Shown here in pieces: positions 1 to 8,992 of a DNA stretch of 64,000 nucleotides. How positions within the stretch are numbered: the stretch's first letter is position 1; each line of letters opens with the position of its first letter. This DNA is from Paenibacillus sp. sptzw28 (GTDB taxonomy: Bacteria; Bacillota; Bacilli; Paenibacillales; Paenibacillaceae). Below the pieces are notes generated by a model, which saw nothing but the letters and a program-made list of their open reading frames with translations, was not told the origin of the DNA and made no database searches. The translations under genes were made by a program, and so were the position numbers. The stretch spans positions 2,561,501 to 2,625,500 of the forward strand of contig NZ_CP080545.1 of assembly GCF_019550795.1 (NCBI RefSeq), in the 5' to 3' direction.

Positions 1-4
1 TAGT

Positions 5-1288
5 ATGAAGGAAGAGCGAAAGTCTGCAGGCAACAGCCGGGTCATTATCCATCTGGATATGAATGCATTCTACTGCTCCGTTCACGAAGCAGAGGAGCCG
101 AGTGCTTATAAAGGAAAGCCGACCGCGGTTGCCGGGAGCGTGGAGCTCCGTAAGGGCGTCATCGTGACATCGTCTTATACGGCACGCAAAGCGGGCGTCA
201 GGACGGGAATGACCGTACGTCAGGGCTTAAAGGTTTGTCCGGAGTTAATACTTATTCGTCCGGACTTTGATTTATACCGGAAATATTCGCGCGGCTTCAT
301 GTCGATCGCGAGTCAATATACACCGCTGGTAGAAGCCACTTCAATTGATGAATGCTATCTTGATATTACCGGTTCTTCCACATTCGGCGAGCCGCTTGAT
401 ATCGCCAGCGCGATTCAGGAACGGATTCAAGGGGAATGGAACCTGCCCTGTTCAATCGGGGTTGCGCCAAACAAGCTTCTGGCCAAGATGGCCTCTGATA
501 TGCAGAAGCCAAACGGGTTTACGGTTCTGCGCATTCGCGATGTACCCCGGCTGCTTTGGGATAAGCCGTGCGATTCGCTCTTCGGAGTCGGACATAAAAC
601 GGCGGAGAAGCTGCGGCGTCTCAATATTCGCACGATCGGTCAGCTCGCGGCAGCGGAAGAAGCGATGCTGGTCAAGCATTTCGGCGTTGTGGGCTCCTGG
701 ATGAAATCGGCAGCGCACGGAATTGATCACTCGCCCGTCAGCAGCGCTAGAGAGCGCAACAAATCTATCGGGCATACGACTACGCTTCCGAGGGACGTCA
801 CCAAGCGGGAGGAGGCGCACCGCATTTTGCTGAATTTGGCGGATCAGACCGGCAGGAGAATGCGGCGGCAGAAGCTTGTGGCGGCCACGGTTCAGATCGT
901 AATCCGTAAACCGGACATGTCAACGGTAAGCCGCTCGTCTACTCTTGGCGTGCCTACGGATACCACAAACGAGATTCACCGGGAAGCATGCAAATTGTTC
1001 GACAAGCATTGGCGCGAGGGCGAGCCGGTCAGGCTGCTGGGCGTGACGCTGCAAAATTTAACGAAGCAAAGCGAAACCGCCATGCAGCTTGATTTGTTTG
1101 ATTACGAGCAGCAGCCCCGCAAGGCTGCGCTGACCAAAACGATGGATATGCTGCGCGACAAATTCGGGGAGGATGCGGTTCTCACGGCCGGCATGCTTGG
1201 AGACGATCCTTCAACGCTGATCAGAAACAAGCGAATTCGCGGGACATCCTTGCAAATCGATGAGCATTTGTTATATAGTGATGAGTGA
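5..1288 (+). CDS. dinB: DNA polymerase IV (Y-family translesion polymerase)
   Basis: Error-prone DNA polymerase that copies past damaged template bases. The 427-aa protein has the Y-family palm motif HLDMNAFY (metal ligand D18), the catalytic SIDECYLD motif (D115, E116), a helix-hairpin-helix thumb region around FGVGHKTAEKLRRLNIRTIGQL, and a C-terminal little-finger domain ending with QLDLFDYE. It resembles the YqjH/PolY1 branch of Bacillus. The ATG lies five bases from the window edge and no ribosome-binding site is visible, so the true start could lie further upstream. No operon partner is visible; the ferredoxin gene follows after 68 bases with its own strong ribosome-binding site. Confidence 0.93.
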   Translation: MKEERKSAGNSRVIIHLDMNAFYCSVHEAEEPSAYKGKPTAVAGSVELRKGVIVTSSYTARKAGVRTGMTVRQGLKVCPELILIRPDFDLYRKYSRGFMSIASQYTPLVEATSIDECYLDITGSSTFGEPLDIASAIQERIQGEWNLPCSIGVAPNKLLAKMASDMQKPNGFTVLRIRDVPRLLWDKPCDSLFGVGHKTAEKLRRLNIRTIGQLAAAEEAMLVKHFGVVGSWMKSAAHGIDHSPVSSARERNKSIGHTTTLPRDVTKREEAHRILLNLADQTGRRMRRQKLVAATVQIVIRKPDMSTVSRSSTLGVPTDTTNEIHREACKLFDKHWREGEPVRLLGVTLQNLTKQSETAMQLDLFDYEQQPRKAALTKTMDMLRDKFGEDAVLTAGMLGDDPSTLIRNKRIRGTSLQIDEHLLYSDE

Positions 1289-1320
1289 GGATTGTTCATA
1301 TTTATTCTGCCAGAAGGTAA

Positions 1321-1593
<273 letters not shown>

Positions 1594-1626
1594 TTAAGCG
1601 ATGAAATGCCGAAAGGCGTTCACATG

Positions 1627-1670
1627 AAAGTCCCATTTCTTGTTTCGACAAGAGGTGGGATTTTTCTTTG
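1627..1670 (+). terminator. Rho-independent terminator after ferredoxin
   Basis: A 13-bp stem with G-U pairs (1631-1643 with 1648-1660, loop TTTCG region) is followed by TTTTTCTTTG. It ends the ferredoxin transcript. Confidence 0.85.
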
Positions 1671-1689
1671 TTTTTAGGGCAGGTTTATA

Positions 1690-1719
1690 TTGCCACTAAC
1701 TGTAACAGTGAACTAGAAT
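1690..1719 (+). promoter_or_regulatory. Putative sigma-A promoter of the cyclase/FecR genes
   Basis: TTGCCA (1690-1695) and TAGAAT (1714-1719) are separated by 18 bases and lie 48 bases before the cyclase start. A short palindrome ACTGTAACAGT overlaps the spacer and could be an operator. Predicted by eye only. Confidence 0.45.
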
Positions 1720-1767
1720 AGAGAAATGGATTGATAGTGCAGATTATTAAGAGAATCGGGGGACTTT

Positions 1768-3666
1768 ATGCTTAAGCGCAGATGGCCGCTTACGGTAGCC
1801 GCCGGGATGCTGATTTGTATCTTCTGGTCGTATATCGCCAGTCTCGGTACAGGCGGCTCGCTAAATCGTCTGGAATCGGCGCTCCAGGATTTAATGATGC
1901 AGCAGAGCGATGCCGAGAGGGCGCCTTATGATGACATCAAAATCATTAAAATCGATCAGGGCTCGCTTGATCAGCTAGGACAATTTCCATGGGACCGGGC
2001 GCTTTACGCACAGCTGATCACAATGCTTGCGGATGCGGGAGCGAAGGCGATCGCTCTCGACGTCGTTCTGGCCGAGCCCGGACAAGACCCGGAGAGTGAT
2101 GCGGCGATGGCGGCGGTCATGAAGAAATATCCGAACGTCGTGCTGCCGGTGGTCTTTAATTTCAAAGCCAGGCAGGACAAGCCGGGCGAGCTGGAGACCG
2201 AATCGATTTCTTATCCGGCGAGTACAATCGGCGCAAGCGCCGGCCAGGAGGGGCATATCAACGTCCTGCAGGACACGGACGGGACGGTGCGTAAGCTTAC
2301 TGTAGGGTTGCGGGATAATGACAAGCTAGTCCCGGCCTTCAGCGTAAGACTTGCGAACTATTTGCTGGACCGTGACCACCAGATTCACTGGGATGTGGAG
2401 AAGGGAAGATGGTATCGCGGCTCCGAGCGGATTCCGGCAGATTCCCGCAACCAGATCGCCACGGAATTCTATACGCATCCCCGCGAGGAAATGAGTGCCG
2501 CGACCGGCTACGACTCGCAATCGTTCTTCGATGTTCTCTCAGGGAACATACCGCCGGAATATTATGAGAACAGTGTAGTTCTGATCGGACCCTATGCGCC
2601 TGGTCTGCAGGACGAATACTTAACGCCGCTCAGCACCTCGCTCAAAATGTACGGGGTCGAGATTCATGCCAATATGGCGCAGTCGCTCGCTGCGGGCAAA
2701 TTTTACATAAAAACCGGCCAAACGGTTACATATACGCTTATTATCGCTCTGGCCTTGTTATCGCTTATATTGTTTGAGCGAATAACCGGGGGGCGTGCAT
2801 TCATCCTCTACGGCGGTCTTTCTGTCTTCTTCTTCGGAATGTGGATATGCATTTATTATTTTGCCCAGACTTTCATCACGTTTACTTATCCTTTCCTGGT
2901 GATGACGTCGACTTTTATATGGTCCGTAGGCAGACATTATGTGACGGAGCGCCGTGAACGCAGCCGTGTAACGAGCATTTTCGGTCGATTTGTGCCGAGG
3001 ACGGTAGTCGATGAAATTCTCGCCTCGGGAGAAGACGCAAAGGTTGGCGGCGAGCGGAGAGACATCAGCGTAATTTTCGTCGACATCCGCGGTTTTACCT
3101 CTATGTCCGAGAAGCTGCAGCCAGAGCAGGTTATTCAGATACTGAACGAATATTTGGATATTTGCACCAAGGCGGTATTCAAATGGAACGGTACGCTGGA
3201 TAAATTTATCGGAGACGGAGTCATGGCAATATTCGGTGCTCCGGTCACGCAGTCCAATCATCCGGAGCTTGCCGTACGTGCAGCTCTTGAGATGAAGCGG
3301 CAATCGGCGGAACTGGAGGAGCGCTGCCTTCGGGAAATCGGCGTTCCCGTCCGGTTTGGCGTCGGCGTTAACAGTGGGCCGGCAGTAGTCGGGAATATCG
3401 GTTCGCAGATGCTTCGGCTTGACTATACCGCTATTGGCGATACGGTCAACCTGGCAGCCAGACTTGAGTCTAACGCCAAGCCCGGGCAAATTCTGGTCAG
3501 TGAAGAAACGCTGAAGCGGGTGGATGGCATATTTGAAACATCGGCAATTGGCGAAATTATGGTCAAAGGCAAGGAAAAGCCTGTTCTTGTAACGGAGGTT
3601 CTGGAAGAAGCGGGCACTAAGCGGGTATCCGCACAAGCAGAGATTGAGGGGAGAGAAGGAGAATAA
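1768..3666 (+). CDS. CHASE2-domain class III adenylate/guanylate cyclase
   Basis: Membrane-bound nucleotide cyclase of 632 aa. After an N-terminal membrane anchor (about residues 5-25) comes an extracellular CHASE2 sensor domain (about 35-325), then three membrane helices (about 332-395), then a class III cyclase domain (about 430-610). The cyclase has both metal-binding aspartates (D439 in VDIRGFTSMSE, D483 in FIGDGVMAIFG) and the DYTAIGDTVNLAARLE segment, so it should be active. The product (cAMP or cGMP) cannot be settled by eye. The stop overlaps the start of the FecR gene by one base, so the two are co-transcribed and probably work together. Confidence 0.9.
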   Translation: MLKRRWPLTVAAGMLICIFWSYIASLGTGGSLNRLESALQDLMMQQSDAERAPYDDIKIIKIDQGSLDQLGQFPWDRALYAQLITMLADAGAKAIALDVVLAEPGQDPESDAAMAAVMKKYPNVVLPVVFNFKARQDKPGELETESISYPASTIGASAGQEGHINVLQDTDGTVRKLTVGLRDNDKLVPAFSVRLANYLLDRDHQIHWDVEKGRWYRGSERIPADSRNQIATEFYTHPREEMSAATGYDSQSFFDVLSGNIPPEYYENSVVLIGPYAPGLQDEYLTPLSTSLKMYGVEIHANMAQSLAAGKFYIKTGQTVTYTLIIALALLSLILFERITGGRAFILYGGLSVFFFGMWICIYYFAQTFITFTYPFLVMTSTFIWSVGRHYVTERRERSRVTSIFGRFVPRTVVDEILASGEDAKVGGERRDISVIFVDIRGFTSMSEKLQPEQVIQILNEYLDICTKAVFKWNGTLDKFIGDGVMAIFGAPVTQSNHPELAVRAALEMKRQSAELEERCLREIGVPVRFGVGVNSGPAVVGNIGSQMLRLDYTAIGDTVNLAARLESNAKPGQILVSEETLKRVDGIFETSAIGEIMVKGKEKPVLVTEVLEEAGTKRVSAQAEIEGREGE

Positions 3667-5564
3667 TGAATACAAGAAATCGGATTCTGCTTATGGCGCT
3701 GTGTCTGATGCTGCTCGCCGGGCCGGCCGCTTTGTTTGCGGGAGCCGGACAAGCGTCCGCTCAGGTGATGCGAGTCGCAATCGTGAAGTCGAAGAAGGGT
3801 ACTGTACAGGTTCTTAAATCCGGCGGTTCAAAGCCGTTCGCGGCTTTTAATAAAATGAGCTTGAATGAAGGGGATCAAATTGTTACGGGTAAGGACGGCG
3901 GCGTAGAGCTGGAGCTGGCAAGCGAGGACGCGGCTAAAGACAGCGTCACGATCGGAGCAAGCTCGCAGGTTACGTTCACGAAGTTGAAGGAGAGCGGCGG
4001 CCAGAAGACGAAAATGAGCGTCTGGGCTGGATCGCTATGGCTGAAGGTGAAATCCGTTTCCAATGCAAATGACCGGTTCGAGGTTGAGACGCCGACATCG
4101 ATTATGGGAGTGCGCGGAACGCATTTCTTTGTCGGGGTCGACCCTGAGACCGGTCTGAGCTACGCTGTGCTGGCAGCAGGGCTTATCCAGATTGAGGCGG
4201 AACGAACCCGGCGGGATTCGGAGCTCAATCGGGAGTTGACTCAACAGCTTCTCTTGTATCCGTCGCAGCAGCTCGTAGAGACGAATGTAGATGAAGGCAT
4301 AAAGACCGCAGTGTCGGTTTTCGACCCGAATTCGATTATCCAAAATGCTTCATCCAACGTCATCGAGGCTATCATCAAGGATTCTCGTTCTATTAAAGAA
4401 GAGCAGCAGGAAACGATCGATAAATTGAAACAAGAGTTGATAGATAAAGGCAAGTTGGATAACAATATGGATCAACTCACCGGCGGGATGGTCAGAAACC
4501 GGGAAGATTTGGACCGTTTGACGAATAATTTGTTTAATTTTGTAAGCCTGGTAGCCGAAAAAGCTGTCGATGAAGGTAAAGTATCGGAAAAAGACATGCA
4601 AAACCTGATTGATCAGGTGAACAAAGAAGCGGGAGAGAAGCTGGTGGATATTACCTCGCCGCATGAACTGAGGCTGACGGTTGAGGAGCAGCGGAAGCTG
4701 CAGGAAGCCGCACAGCTTATCGCGGCAGAGAAGCGGCGCGCAGAGATCGAGAAGGAAAGAAAAGCCGCATCGGATCAGCTTGATAAAGACCTCATCGATA
4801 AGCTCAAACAAATGAAAAGCAAATTGGATGCATTCAATAAAGAGGCAGCCGAAGCAGCGAGAAAAGCAGCCGAAGAACGATTCTACAACCAGCTGAGCGA
4901 TGCCCAGAAGAAGACTTTTGACGAAAACAAAAAGAGCAATGAAGGTAACGAGACGGCTCAGCCGGATTCTGCAACAGGAAGCGTGAACACGTCTCCTGTA
5001 ACTACGCCAATGGCAAGCTTGCAGTTTAGCGACCCGGCATATATCTCAGGGAGCGCTGTACTAACCGGCACTTCTATGCCGGTAGAACTGAATTTGGTGT
5101 TGAGCGGATTTACAGGCTCCAGCCAAATCTATGGCTATCAGATTGAAGTGGAATACGACAGCAGCCGGACTAACTTCGATTCGGAGAAATTCTCGGCTGC
5201 ACAGCAGCTGCTCAATTACCGCAGCGGCGGTGGTGTGTTCAAGGTTGAGCCAGTGGGTGCTGCGGTCAGCGGGGCTGACAGTGTAGATCATGTTCGGCAA
5301 ATTACCGGGGAGACAAAATCGTCTGTCATTTATTCGGTAACGAAATTCAGCGGCGGCGAAGTGGAAGTGAAAGGCGAAACAACTGTGCTTAAGCTTCCGT
5401 TTGTAATCTACCGACTGGCATCCATTCCGGACTCCGGGCCAGCGACGGTTCCCGTAACGTATCACATTAAATCGATTACGGCCGTCGACGCCAACGGTAA
5501 TAAAATCGGGACGGCAGCGGGCCGGGATTTGACCCTCAATGTAACATACAAACCAACGACATAA
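3666..5564 (+). CDS. Secreted FecR-domain protein with cohesin-like C-terminus
   Basis: Exported 632-aa protein. A signal peptide (residues 1-33, ending near AGQASAQ) is followed by a FecR domain (about 38-170) containing the typical VETPTSIMGVRGTHFFV segment. Next comes a long charged helical region (about 215-445) rich in Lys, Glu and Gln, and finally a beta-rich domain (about 475-630) like the cohesin domains of surface proteins. FecR domains in Gram-positives occur in surface or sensing proteins; binding partner unknown. It overlaps the cyclase gene by one base and is followed by the NHL protein after 15 bases, so the group is an operon. Family and export are clear; role is inferred. Confidence 0.85.
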   Translation: MNTRNRILLMALCLMLLAGPAALFAGAGQASAQVMRVAIVKSKKGTVQVLKSGGSKPFAAFNKMSLNEGDQIVTGKDGGVELELASEDAAKDSVTIGASSQVTFTKLKESGGQKTKMSVWAGSLWLKVKSVSNANDRFEVETPTSIMGVRGTHFFVGVDPETGLSYAVLAAGLIQIEAERTRRDSELNRELTQQLLLYPSQQLVETNVDEGIKTAVSVFDPNSIIQNASSNVIEAIIKDSRSIKEEQQETIDKLKQELIDKGKLDNNMDQLTGGMVRNREDLDRLTNNLFNFVSLVAEKAVDEGKVSEKDMQNLIDQVNKEAGEKLVDITSPHELRLTVEEQRKLQEAAQLIAAEKRRAEIEKERKAASDQLDKDLIDKLKQMKSKLDAFNKEAAEAARKAAEERFYNQLSDAQKKTFDENKKSNEGNETAQPDSATGSVNTSPVTTPMASLQFSDPAYISGSAVLTGTSMPVELNLVLSGFTGSSQIYGYQIEVEYDSSRTNFDSEKFSAAQQLLNYRSGGGVFKVEPVGAAVSGADSVDHVRQITGETKSSVIYSVTKFSGGEVEVKGETTVLKLPFVIYRLASIPDSGPATVPVTYHIKSITAVDANGNKIGTAAGRDLTLNVTYKPTT

Positions 5565-5579
5565 AGGAGCTGCGCTGAA

Positions 5580-7172
5580 ATGAAGCATTGGACAAGAAAC
5601 GCATCGTTGTCTTTAGCGGCGGCTATAACGCTGACCGCTTTCGGCAGTACCGCTGTGGCATTTGCCGGAAGCGACACCGTTCTGAATAATAAACCGCTCT
5701 ATGAAGTGCGTACGGCCGCGGGAACCGGTGAGTTCAACCTTCGGGACGGCAAGTCGTTAAATGCGGCTTTCCGCCAGCCGTCGTCCCTGCTGTATGTTCC
5801 CGAAGAGGGGAGTTTCCTCGTTGCGGATACGCTTAATCAACGGCTGCGGTCCGTTTCTCTAGGCGAGACCAAGGCTGTGGCCGGTATGGATATTGGTTAT
5901 GATGAATTCAATGCTCCGCAGGGAGCGTTAGCCGACGGTCCCGTGGATAAAGCGGCGTTCAACAGTCCGGCAGGCCTGGCTATCGATAACGCTGGAAACG
6001 TATATATCGCTGATTCGGAAAACAATGCTGTTCGCATGATCGACCGGGACGGAAAGGTAACGACAATTGCCGGAACCGGTGAGATCGGTTTGAAGGACGG
6101 CGCGGCCAAATTCGCGCAGCTCTATCATCCTCTTGATGTAGCCGTAACGAAGAATGGCATTGTCTATGTGGCTGATACGCTGAATCATGTCATTAGAATC
6201 ATCGAAGGCGGCAATGTGAAGACAATTGGGACTGCCTCTACGCGTTCGGTTCAATATACTCCGGGAGCAGTGGAAGCTGCCGGCGATTTTGCAGACGGTT
6301 CGTTCAGCGAAGCAAAATTCAATGAGCCTAGTGGCTTGGCACTGGATGTGCAAGGCAATTTATACGTTAGCGATACGGGAAACCAGCGGATACGATATGT
6401 GGATTTCGCGAAAGGTACCGTAACGACTGCGGCCGGAGGAAAGAGCGGTCAAGCGGTCGTTTATGCCGCGGACTCTCCATACGCACAAGGCGGATACGCC
6501 GACGGCAACGCTCCAGACGCCCGATTTTATTCACCAAGGGGCTTGACCGTCACACCGGACGGCGGCCTGTTAATCGCCGACTCGCTCAACCACGTAATCC
6601 GTTACTTGAAGGATGGCCGAGTAAGCACTGTTGCCGGCTTTCCCGGTGAAACCGGAAAAGCCGATGGTTTGGCTATGGCTGCACAATTCAATAAGCCGAT
6701 TGATGTCGCGTGGATGGGGAACGGGCGGATCGGTGTAGCCGACTCCGGAAGCAACAGGATTCTCATCATCTCTCCGTATACTGTGCCTCCGGGCGTGAAA
6801 GACAGTAAATCACCACAGCTGTTGTACAATTCGAGCTTATTGCAGCCGGATGTCGCACCCGTTACGATTAATAATTCGATATTCGTTCCTTTGCGGGTCC
6901 TTACCGAAAAGCTGGGATTCAAGGTGGAATACTCGGGCGGTAAAACGAAGTTAACACGCGGATCCGATACATATACAGTTCAAACGGGTTCGGTGAATGT
7001 TGTAAAATCGTCGGAGGGCGAAGCGAAGCAAAGCATCAAGCTGACTTCCGCTCCGTTCAACAAGAAGAATCGAATTTTTCTGCCGGTTAGATTTTTCGCT
7101 GAAGAGATGGGACTAGACGTCCAGTGGCTGCCTGAAATTCACGCGGTCCTGCTGCGTGATAAACGATTTTAA
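5580..7172 (+). CDS. Secreted NHL-repeat protein with copper-amine-oxidase stalk domain
   Basis: Exported 530-aa protein with a signal peptide (residues 1-29). Residues about 45-395 form a beta-propeller of NHL repeats, seen as recurring units of the type FNEPSGLALD...LYVSDTGNQRIR and FYSPRGLTVT...LLIADSLNHVIR. The C-terminal ~110 residues are a copper-amine-oxidase N-terminal (stalk) domain, recognisable from SIFVPLRVLTEKLGFKVEY and RIFLPVRFFAEEMGLDVQW, which is common in secreted Paenibacillus proteins. No enzyme site is visible, so it is probably a binding or scaffold protein. It is third in the operon, and a terminator follows at once. Confidence 0.88.
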   Translation: MKHWTRNASLSLAAAITLTAFGSTAVAFAGSDTVLNNKPLYEVRTAAGTGEFNLRDGKSLNAAFRQPSSLLYVPEEGSFLVADTLNQRLRSVSLGETKAVAGMDIGYDEFNAPQGALADGPVDKAAFNSPAGLAIDNAGNVYIADSENNAVRMIDRDGKVTTIAGTGEIGLKDGAAKFAQLYHPLDVAVTKNGIVYVADTLNHVIRIIEGGNVKTIGTASTRSVQYTPGAVEAAGDFADGSFSEAKFNEPSGLALDVQGNLYVSDTGNQRIRYVDFAKGTVTTAAGGKSGQAVVYAADSPYAQGGYADGNAPDARFYSPRGLTVTPDGGLLIADSLNHVIRYLKDGRVSTVAGFPGETGKADGLAMAAQFNKPIDVAWMGNGRIGVADSGSNRILIISPYTVPPGVKDSKSPQLLYNSSLLQPDVAPVTINNSIFVPLRVLTEKLGFKVEYSGGKTKLTRGSDTYTVQTGSVNVVKSSEGEAKQSIKLTSAPFNKKNRIFLPVRFFAEEMGLDVQWLPEIHAVLLRDKRF

Positions 7173-7181
7173 TAAAAAATT

Positions 7182-7214
7182 TAGCCGTCCGATGCGAAAT
7201 CGGGCGGCTTTTTT
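7182..7214 (+). terminator. Rho-independent terminator after the NHL gene
   Basis: The stem AGCCGTCCGAT/ATCGGGCGGCT with a GCGAA loop is followed by six Ts. It separates the cyclase-FecR-NHL operon from the transpeptidase gene. Confidence 0.9.
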
Positions 7215-7255
7215 GCCGATATAGTAACTAATAAGTTGTCTTGGGAGGGATCAGG

Positions 7256-8659
7256 ATGGAACAGCGGGACGATATGTCATACCTCAAGCGTTACGTTCAA
7301 AACCACCCCAATAACCGGATGGCATGGTATTTACTCGGCAAACAATATATGTTGGAAGGGAAAGAAGCTAAAGCCAATTACTGCTTTCTGCAGGCTGGCA
7401 GTATATACGAAGCGTACGAGCGTAAGAGGCATCCTCTCGCAAGCGAGCCGCAGCAAATGATTGCACAGTGGAATCGCAAACGCCGTCTTAAGATGCTGGC
7501 CGTTCGCTCGGCCGCTGCGATGATGCTCTTGCTGGCGGCTGTACTGGCGGATCCGTTCGCCGGGCATCAGGACGGCGGATATATTAATGAGAACGAAGCG
7601 AGCATTATTTCGTCCGGGAAAGAGGCATCCGGTAATGCAGAAGCTGCGCAGCTTGTCCGGGTGGTTTTCGTGGAGCCTTCTGAAAGCAGTGCAGTTGGCA
7701 CGGCGATAGGTGATTTGATGGACGCCGGCGGCGGAAAGGCGCCCCGCCTTGGTCTTGCAGCAATGCTGCAGCAGGAGGATTCGTGGCGCAAATGGACGGG
7801 CGACACCCGTATGATTCTTTCCATGCGCCGTCAAGGGATGGGCGAAGCCTTCGATGTGACGCTGCTGGATGCGACGACGTGCGATTGCCAGCCTGCGGAT
7901 GCTGCGGACGCTTATAAAACCTATAACAGCTGGAGCCGGGAGCAGGAGGAGCGTTGGACTTTATCGAGCGCCATCATCCAGTACCGCAGTCTGTTCGACC
8001 GATGGCCCAAGGCGCTGGAAGATATGGTGAGGCCGTATCCGAATAATGTCCTTGCTGGGGAAACGAAACAAATGCGCTCGATATTCCCTGATGTCCTGGA
8101 ATCGCTGAAAGCTTCCGATTCGGCTGGAGCATCCGTTGTGCCGGCAGGCGGGGGAGGCGGTTCGGCCGTAAACAAGGGGAAGGACGAAGGTAGTGGCAGT
8201 GCTGTGCCGCTAACGGATAAACCTGTCGCGATCATCGTCGATAAAGACCGGCACCAGCTTGCAGTTGTCAGCGGAGATGTAATTATCCGCAGCTATACGG
8301 TTGGATTGGGCGGGTCAAAGACACCTTCAGGCAGCTTCTATATAAGCGAAAAGGTGAAAAACCCGAACGGCCGGGAAGACGGCGAATTTGGAAGCAGAGG
8401 GATGACATTGTCCGGGACGCGCTATGCCATTCATGGAACGAATGAACCAGGCAGCATTGGAGGGGATGAATCGCACGGGTGCATACGGATGCGTAAGGAA
8501 GATGTGGAAGAGCTGTACGATCTCGTGCCGCTCGGCACTCAAGTGGATATTAAAAGCGGGGTTCTTCCCTTTACCGTCCAGCCGCCCGCTGCAAGATTCA
8601 AGCTGACGCCGATGGAGAACGAGACGAACCCCGCTGTGGTTTACCGGTGGCTTCATTAA
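7256..8659 (+). CDS. Membrane-anchored L,D-transpeptidase (YkuD family)
   Basis: Peptidoglycan cross-linking enzyme of 467 aa acting outside the membrane. A short TPR-like cytoplasmic segment (about 5-55) precedes one membrane helix (about 78-95), a low-complexity linker, and a C-terminal YkuD domain (about 320-450). The catalytic motif is intact: HGTNEPGSIGG followed by SHGCIRM with H407 and nucleophile C409. An in-frame TTG at 7241 is possible, but GGGAGG at 7243-7248 is well placed for the ATG at 7256, so that start was chosen. The stop lies one base from the stop of a convergent microprotein gene. Confidence 0.9.
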   Translation: MEQRDDMSYLKRYVQNHPNNRMAWYLLGKQYMLEGKEAKANYCFLQAGSIYEAYERKRHPLASEPQQMIAQWNRKRRLKMLAVRSAAAMMLLLAAVLADPFAGHQDGGYINENEASIISSGKEASGNAEAAQLVRVVFVEPSESSAVGTAIGDLMDAGGGKAPRLGLAAMLQQEDSWRKWTGDTRMILSMRRQGMGEAFDVTLLDATTCDCQPADAADAYKTYNSWSREQEERWTLSSAIIQYRSLFDRWPKALEDMVRPYPNNVLAGETKQMRSIFPDVLESLKASDSAGASVVPAGGGGGSAVNKGKDEGSGSAVPLTDKPVAIIVDKDRHQLAVVSGDVIIRSYTVGLGGSKTPSGSFYISEKVKNPNGREDGEFGSRGMTLSGTRYAIHGTNEPGSIGGDESHGCIRMRKEDVEELYDLVPLGTQVDIKSGVLPFTVQPPAARFKLTPMENETNPAVVYRWLH

Positions 8660-8660
8660 A

Positions 8661-8801
8661 TTACTTGTCAAAGATGAGCAATAACGCCATTGCGACGACG
8701 ATAACGCCGATTGCCGATCCGATCCACACCATCGCCTTTTTGTTCACTTGCTCTTTCTGTTTGGTTTTCATTATTGGCGGTTTTTTCTTTGCTTGGCTCA
8801 T
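8661..8801 (-). CDS. Single-pass membrane microprotein, 46 aa
   Basis: A 46-codon gene that begins with the residues MSQAKKKPPIMKTKQKEQ and continues with a hydrophobic helix (about residues 24-44, WIGSAIGVIVVAMALLLIF), ending FDK. The lysine-rich N-terminus should stay in the cytoplasm. AAAGG lies 9 bases before the ATG, a reasonable ribosome-binding site. It is convergent with the transpeptidase gene and shares no terminator with it. It resembles the small tail-less membrane proteins often annotated as hypothetical in Paenibacillus. Function unknown. Confidence 0.65.
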   Translation of the reverse strand: MSQAKKKPPIMKTKQKEQVNKKAMVWIGSAIGVIVVAMALLLIFDK

Positions 8802-8899
8802 GCGGACCAACCTTTCTCTTACGGGTATGGTAATATACCCTCATTGTAACCGTTTCCGCAATAGCCCGCAATAATCAACCGCAGCTGGTGATCGACGGT

Positions 8900-8934
8900 C
8901 CCGCCGCTATATGCATGGCGGGCTCTTTCTTTTT
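8900..8934 (+). terminator. Terminator-like hairpin ahead of pyrD
   Basis: CCCGCC (8900-8905) pairs with GGCGGG (8917-8922) and is followed by CTCTTTCTTTTT. It may end read-through from the transpeptidase gene, or it may lie inside the pyrD leader and act as an attenuator; the sequence cannot decide. Confidence 0.6.
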
Positions 8935-8992
8935 CCAGTCGAACAAGTTAAAATGTTCCGTATAGCTAACATCAAGAACGGAGTGAAGCAAG

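Noticed and set aside
2758..3675. Long minus-strand open frame (305 aa) inside the cyclase gene
   Set aside because: It is the antisense shadow of a well-conserved cyclase, lacks a ribosome-binding site, and the translation has no protein-like pattern.
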